A stretch of 64,000 nt of DNA from Melocanna baccifera. Its lineage: Eukaryota; Streptophyta; Magnoliopsida; Poales; Poaceae. The stretch covers positions 7,807,442 through 7,871,441 of the forward strand of contig CM070710.1 of the NCBI GenBank assembly GCA_036346265.1, in the 5' to 3' direction. Below, one piece after another: positions 59,114 to 64,000 of this stretch. Each line of letters opens with the position of its first letter. Position 1 is the stretch's first letter. The translations under genes and the position numbers were made by a program. The notes beneath the pieces are model-generated. The model was not told the origin of the DNA, ran no database searches, and saw nothing but the letters and a program-made list of their open reading frames with translations.

Positions 59114-59691
59114 GAGCAACTCCAGCAGTGCCCCTACTTGAGCCCTTAAACTCAGATTTGAGAGCTAGAGCAAAAAATTGAACTCCAGCAGGGCCCCTAC
59201 TTAGCCCTCAAAAATAGGGTCCTCTCAAATGAGGTCTCCAAGCCCTCATTCCTAGGGGCCCTACTTGAGCCCTTAAACTCAGATTTATTCGTATTTGAAT
59301 AAATACGTCCCTAATTCGGAACAAATTTGAATTTAAATTTGAATATTCGTATTTGAATTCATAAATTTAAACGTCCCTTATTGTGCTTTCAATTTAAATT
59401 CGGAACAAATTTGAATTTAAATTTGAATATTCGTATTTGAATTCATAAATTTAAATTCGGAATAAATTTGAATATTCGTATTTGAATTCATAAATATTTT
59501 ATTGTGTATTGTGCTTTTGTCCTATATATATGCATATAATGTATGAGGAAATAGAGAGAATTGAGAAATAGGGGCTCTGTTTTGAGAGCTCCTGTTGGAG
59601 TGCAGCCCAGAAAACAGGGCCCTCAAAAATAGGGGAAGCCCTCAAATGAAAAGTAGGGACCCTGTTTTAAGGGCTACTGTTGGAGTTGCTC
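59114..59691. mobile_element. Tourist-like (PIF/Harbinger) MITE
   Basis: Terminal inverted repeats GAGCAACTCCAGCAG and, in reverse complement, GAGCAACTCCAACAG, with TTA duplications at 59111-59113 and 59692-59694. The three-base TTA/TAA target is typical of PIF/Harbinger. Inside, near 59317-59500, a unit with ATTCGGAA(C/T)AAATTTGAAT is repeated three times. Subterminal GGGCCCT and AGGGCCCT words are repeated at both ends. Confidence 0.85.
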
Positions 59692-59694
59692 TTA

Positions 59695-60169
59695 CAACTT
59701 CCTGTACAGTCCAATACAGCTAGGTACACACAAGTGCATACCTAAATAATAGTCAATGAAATCTTCTGGTACAATTTATGATACAATGTTAATGGACTTC
59801 ATTATTATTTTTAACAGTTAAACCTGTTAGTGAGGCATCCCATCCTTGTAGTACCATGCATCCTCTTCAAAGCACAACACAAATAGTCATGAATAATTTC
59901 AAAGAAATTAAGTGTTTTCTAGAGCTGAAGTTGTCCAAAATTGGACTTTTAGCTTCTAAAATTGAGCGTGACGTTTCAATTTATGAATCTGACTTATATA
60001 AAAATGAAGTACCGTAATATTAACTTGTTTGCAATTATATATATTTATATATATATATATATTTACTATTTAAAAAGAAGGAGTTGGTGGTTGCCGTCAC
60101 GTCCACCCTCCCTCACTTCTTAACCATTCGATCTTTCTCCTCTCTTCTCAGCCACACGATCTGATTAAA
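59695..60169. other. AT-rich spacer
   Basis: Non-coding, with a short TATATATAT run at 60040-60061. It leads into the GC-rich block at 60170. Confidence 0.5.
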
Positions 60170-61251
60170 CCCTAAAATTCCAACATCACCCCTCCGCCCC
60201 CACGCCTACCCCTCGCTCTTCCCCCCGCCGCCCCCACGCCTCCTCCTCGCTCTTCCTCCCGCCGCCCCCACGCCTCCCCCTCGCTCTCCCCGCGCCCGCG
60301 GCTCTCTCTCCCCTCCCCCGCGCGCCATTGCTGCCCCCGCCTCCCCTCGCTCTCCCCCGCGCCTCGCTCTCCCTCGCGCCCCGCCTCCTTCCCCTCCCGC
60401 TCCGCGCCGCCGCTTCTCTCCCTCCGCCGCCCCGCCTCCTCCCCTCCCACGTAGCGCCGCTCCTCTCTCCCCGGTCCTCCCGGTCCCCACTGCGCACACT
60501 CGGCCTCCCCCTCCCCGCCGCCGCGCCGCCGCCCCATCCCCCCGGCCTTTCCCGCTGCCCCCTCCTCCCCTCCCCTCCGCGCCCCTACTCCTCCCCGCCG
60601 GCCCCGCCACCCCCTCCTCCCCTCCCCCCCGCCCCCTTCCCGCGGCGGTCGTGCGCAGCTTTGCCCAGCGCCACGAGCTCTTCTACAAGGGAGTGTAGGG
60701 GCCTCCTCCCACCACATCGTGATTTCCTCCCGATTGACTGTCACCATTCTTCTCCCCTCGCCTCCTCTCCCGACCCAAGCGGCTCGAGCCTTGTCCTCGT
60801 TCGCACGTTGCAGATCGAGCGACGGACGGCGGGAATCTTGCCGCGGGAGGATGGCGGCACGCGATCTGGTCCTTGCCTACTTGGATTCGGTAGGGTCTTG
60901 CCGGACGCGGCGGCGACACGAGAGAAGGCCAACGAGGTGGCGGCGAAATGCGCAAGGGCAGCGGCGAGAGGTTGTATGCCAGCGGCGGGTGATTCTTGGT
61001 ACGATGCGAAGACGCGCTCCATTCTCTTGCCCTGGCATTCCTTGATTTCCTTCTTAAGTTACGATCATCTCATGGCATGCGCCCGAGTATTGGCGCGGCG
61101 CCTAACGGACTCAGGTCACCTCGACGTCTCCTTTGTCCTAATCCTGGTTCATCTCAATAGTAATTCTTTCCCTATTCACTTGGTATGCTATCTGTTTGTT
61201 GGATTGCTTCATAGGAAGTGTTCTTTGTATTGCCTTGAGTCAGTACACTGA
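60170..61251 (+). other. GC-rich leader-like block with hypothetical ORF
   Basis: A C/T-rich block (60180-60660) like a grass 5' UTR, after AAACCCTAAAA, then mixed coding-like DNA. One plus-strand ORF (60328-61251, 307 codons) starts proline/serine-rich. From about codon 165 its composition becomes more normal, including EKANEVAAKCARAAARG and SWYDAKTRSILLPW. An ATG at 60851 in another frame (MAARDLVLAYLDSV) is an alternative start. I recognise neither. It could be the first exon of a captured or decayed gene that precedes the NSA2 fragment. Confidence 0.3.
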
Positions 61252-62165
61252 CTGTTGTTAGGTAAGTTAAGATCGATTGCTTTGCTTTGTGTTTACTGAT
61301 TCATATTAGTTACGTATGATAAACAAAACAACAAAATTTTGCTTGCTTTGAGGTTGTTTCATCTGGATGCTCTTGTTTAGGAATTTTTGTTTGTTGAATT
61401 AAAATCTGGTGCCCTATATGCAAAGGTGCACTATATGGCAGAGATTGTGGGAGTAGGTGAACCTGAGTGTCTTGTAACTTCTTACTGTCTGATGCATAAC
61501 TTCAAGCTTGCATTTTGTACTGAGGTTTCCTGATTCCCAGTGGTACGTCGAAATTCTCTGCGGATCCCATGAGTGCAGCGAGCAACATTCGCATAATAGT
61601 ATTCCATTGCTTGAATTGAGTTACGCGGTAGGAGCTAGATATTATTTCGGGAATAACGCTTGTTTGTAGCCAATGTTTGTGAGACATCCTCTACATGCAT
61701 ACTGAAACCCTTCATGAACCCTAGGTAGTACATGCATGCTTTTACTGAGGTTTTGAATTAGTTTCTTACTCCTTGATACGATCATTGTTGAAGTAGATAC
61801 ATGGGTTCATGCTCATGGTAAAAATGAAATGCATCAAGATTGTCATATATATGATTCTATGACAGGCTATATAGTGTTGTGGCTATAAGATTCAAATTTT
61901 AATCACTCATAGATACCACTAATCACATAACCTATCAACATTTCTTTGTTTAGCTTCTCATCCCTGTCATATTACCATTTACTGTGTAGGCTAAGTAGAT
62001 TTTCCCCGCTCAACATGTTCACGGTTGTGTTGCTCCTTTAGTCTATGCATTGATACTTTGAGTAGGGGATGTGAGCATGAAAATTAAGTTTTCCTTGCGG
62101 TGTAGATTCTCGCCTTTTTGGTTGCGATCGCATTTATGGGGCCTTATTGTCAATTGTTTCTTTGC
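61252..62165. other. Intron-like DNA upstream of the NSA2 fragment
   Basis: T-rich and without recognised exons. I looked for the N-terminal NSA2 exons and did not find them. Confidence 0.4.
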
Positions 62166-62578
62166 GACCTAAAAATGCACGATGAGTCAACTTCTCGACA
62201 AAAGGTCAATGATGATGTTCAAGAGGGTGCTCTTCCTTCGTATCTACTTGATCGTGATCGGGCCTTAGCGTGCCAAGGTAAATGCTTGTTCACGCCAACT
62301 AATTGTGAATTTGTGATACCACGACACTTCGTGTTGCATTGATCATTAATAGACTCGTGAAATCTAGGTTCTCAACAACACAATAAAGCAAAGAGGAAGT
62401 AAAAAGGCGGCAAATGGGATGTTTTTGCCAAAGGTAATTCTCAATGCACACTATTATTACCTACTTGTTTGATCGGTTGTTTCCTACATTGACTAAATAT
62501 TGTCACGATTTATATCCTATCAGTGCGTCTGTGGTGAAGAAGAGATGTTCAAGGTTCTGCAAACTTGCAAGAGGAAAA
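62166..62578 (+). pseudogene. NSA2 (ribosome biogenesis) fragment with introns
   Basis: Three successive exons of NSA2, a nucleolar factor of 60S ribosome assembly. Exon 1 (62166-62277) reads KMHDESTSRQKVNDDVQEGA then LPSYLLDRD, donor GTAAAT. Exon 2 (62368-62432) has a TCTAG acceptor and reads VLNNTIKQ, then diverges through small indels where the family has KRKEKAGKWDVPLPK. Exon 3 (62524-62578), with a CAG acceptor and GTAAGT donor, reads EEEMFKVLQTCKRK. An extra base near the end of exon 1 and two or three indels in exon 2 shift the frame. Both the N-terminal and the larger C-terminal parts of the roughly 260-residue protein are absent. Retained introns exclude a processed copy. Confidence 0.82.
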
Positions 62579-63142
62579 GTAAGTGATAATAAGATTTGTT
62601 AATAAATTTGGAACCTTGGTTAATATTTGGATTTTGCATGTGGCATACATTGCTATATAGGCATTGCATACATTCGTAGTTCATTAGTAGTTGTTAACCC
62701 ATTTGTATTCGGATGTTCTTTTTAGGAACTACGATGCGCTACAAGGCAACTGAATTCTGCCATCTCCTGTGTTTTGTCTAGAAATGCTTTTATAAACATT
62801 AAGTGAACAATTACATGGACTACAAATATTTTTAATTTTCCAATGAGCCAAATAATTGATATTTGTGTTGATATGTAAACAATAACATGAGCTCTGTATA
62901 TGCATATATGCATACATGATGACGTAAGAAAAAGTTAATATTTATTATTCAGTTTGAAATATTTGATAGTATATATTACTTTTATTTGATTTTTCGTTGT
63001 AAAATGAATCAAGGCCCAGCCAGTTCGGCCAGGGCAGCCTGTAGCCTATACCAGTCCGAAGCCCCAAGGGCTCGAAAAACGAAATAAACGCGAAGAACAG
63101 AAGAAAAGAAGGCACGTTTTCCTCCTACAACCTCGACGGCCG
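62579..63142. other. Spacer and upstream region of the protease gene
   Basis: AT-rich up to about 63000; the rest of NSA2 is not found. From 63010 the sequence is GC-rich with GGCCCAGCC at 63013, a site II-like word, then a purine-rich leader ending CGACGGCCG before the ATG. No TATA box seen. Confidence 0.4.
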
Positions 63143-64000
63143 ATGGAACACGCCGCCGGCTCCCGCCGTAGCCTGGCGGTCCGCTTCCTCTGCCCCAAGA
63201 AGTCCCTCCTCTCTCCGCCCTCCCCGCCCCTCCGCTGGCTCGTCGGCTCCCCCCGCTTCCTCCAGCCGCTCACCGTCGTCGCCGCCCTCCGCTGCCTCCG
63301 CGGCGACCCCTCCTCCCCTGATCTCCCCCAAGAAGCAGGCAAGTCTGACCCACCCACCCAGTGCTCCTCTTGAACTCATACTCTCTATGGCACCCGTGGT
63401 CTCATCTGACGATCTCCGGTGCGGTGTGCAGACGAAATCCGGGGATTGCTCGTGAGAGGGCTCGACATCGTGGGGGCGCTGTTCTTGGGGAGCGCGAATT
63501 TCGAGGCCGACGCCGGTAGGGCGCTGGAGCTAGCCCGGGCGCTGAGGGAGCGGTTGTTCGGTGAGAGGGCGAGCCATGGCATGGTCGGAGGCTGCGTGGA
63601 TGCGGGCACTGGGGAGATTCGATTTCTTGTTTCTGAGAGCGACGGGTTGGAAGCGGTGGAAGGGCCGGAGGTTGTGTGGGAGGATGAGCCGGGGAGATTG
63701 CTGTGGGAGAAGGGCTGCCTCCTGCGCTGCGAGCTGCCGCTGAAGCTGCCACTCTATGTTCCTTTGGATGATATGTCTGGTAAATGTTCGCTTCTCTTCT
63801 TGAGCTGCAAACGCTGAAATTGCCGTCTTTTTTGAATTTTTTCTGATCCCAATCTCTAGCTTAATTTTGCATGTGTTGCGTATGAAATTATATTTGAAGT
63901 ATGTACCACAATCATGTGGCAAATACCCTGATATTGTATGCACATTGTGCTTACTATGCTCTGTTTTCACTTGGTAAAATGCTAAATTTAGCTGCAGATT
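63143..64000 (+). CDS. Probable Ufm1-specific protease, 5' part
   Basis: Coding exons 63143-63338 and 63432-63779; the second intron (from 63780, GTAAAT) runs off the window. The 181 visible residues start MEHAAGSRRSLAVRFLCPKK and include IRGLLVRGLDIVGALFLGSA, ERASHGMVGGCVDAGTGEIR and CLLRCELPLKLPLYVP. This is the N-terminal half-domain of plant UFSP-type proteins. The family (peptidase C78, catalytic Cys-His-Asp in the C-terminal part, not seen here) matures the ubiquitin-like protein UFM1 and removes it from substrates. Intron 1 (63339-63431) needs a GC donor, AG|GCAAGT; with it the frame closes as QEA|DEIRG. The start is the first ATG after the leader. No disruption seen. Confidence 0.72.

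Noticed and set aside
63046..63379. Minus-strand ORFs opposite the protease exon
   Set aside because: They mirror the real plus-strand exon and are open only because of its high GC content.
1..64000. tRNA or rRNA genes
   Set aside because: I looked for TGGC..AGT..GG / GGTTCGA-type A and B boxes and for rRNA words. The only tRNA-like matches are retrotransposon primer-binding sites (26164, 33174, 33956, 46829).

Overview
This window is nuclear DNA of a flowering plant, almost certainly a grass (Poaceae). Genes have introns. Most of the sequence is nested LTR retrotransposons, hAT-, Tourist- and Stowaway-type elements and a Helitron-like gene trap. GC-rich promoter/5' regions alternate with AT-rich intergenic DNA, and the gene products I recognise read like grass proteins. 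Nothing bacterial, viral or organellar is visible. The species cannot be fixed from sequence alone.

Only two loci look like working host genes. The first is a complete five-coding-exon gene at 18918-21914 (+) for a seven-bladed RCC1/UVR8-type beta-propeller protein of 534 residues. It has a probable intron in its 5' leader and upstream ORFs. The second is the 5' end of a probable Ufm1-specific protease gene at 63143 (+), which runs off the right edge. Each contains one intron whose reading frame closes only with a GC donor (AG|GCAAGT).

Layout. 1-660: fragment of a minus-strand LTR with 27-bp tandem repeats. 660-4430: decayed minus-strand gypsy-type element (Transposase_28-like). 4430-6300: AT-rich complex tandem repeats. 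6311-7384: GC-rich non-autonomous hAT element with a perfect 8-bp target duplication. 7826-13340: a Helitron-like segment, 5' end at 13340 on the minus strand, carrying broken exons of a SEC12-like WD40 gene and an aspartyl-tRNA synthetase gene. 13341-17340: AT-rich spacer with MITEs. 17340-22250: the RCC1-type gene. 22866-23163: a broken RNase H-like ORF. 25070-33413: a minus-strand Ty1-copia element split by a younger non-autonomous LTR element (25204-30406, TSD ccttt). 33956-36657: a minus-strand gypsy LTR with primer-binding site. 36660-43690: repeat-derived DNA, including an array of short inverted repeats that share a five-base loop. 43699-55417: a complete, young Ty3-gypsy (Tekay/Del-like) element with 3.1-kb LTRs and TSD aaaac. 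55423-60170: MITEs and a second hAT-type element. 60170-62600: GC-rich head plus intron-bearing exons of an NSA2 (ribosome biogenesis) pseudogene. 63143-64000: the protease gene.

There is no operon-like logic. The genes are isolated islands between transposons, and the informative biology is the order of nesting, the host-gene fragments carried by elements, and unusual structured repeats. Many frameshifts in the young gypsy element fall at CAG/CTG/CCGG-type sites and differ between its two otherwise near-identical LTRs, so some may be assembly errors in methylated DNA rather than mutations.
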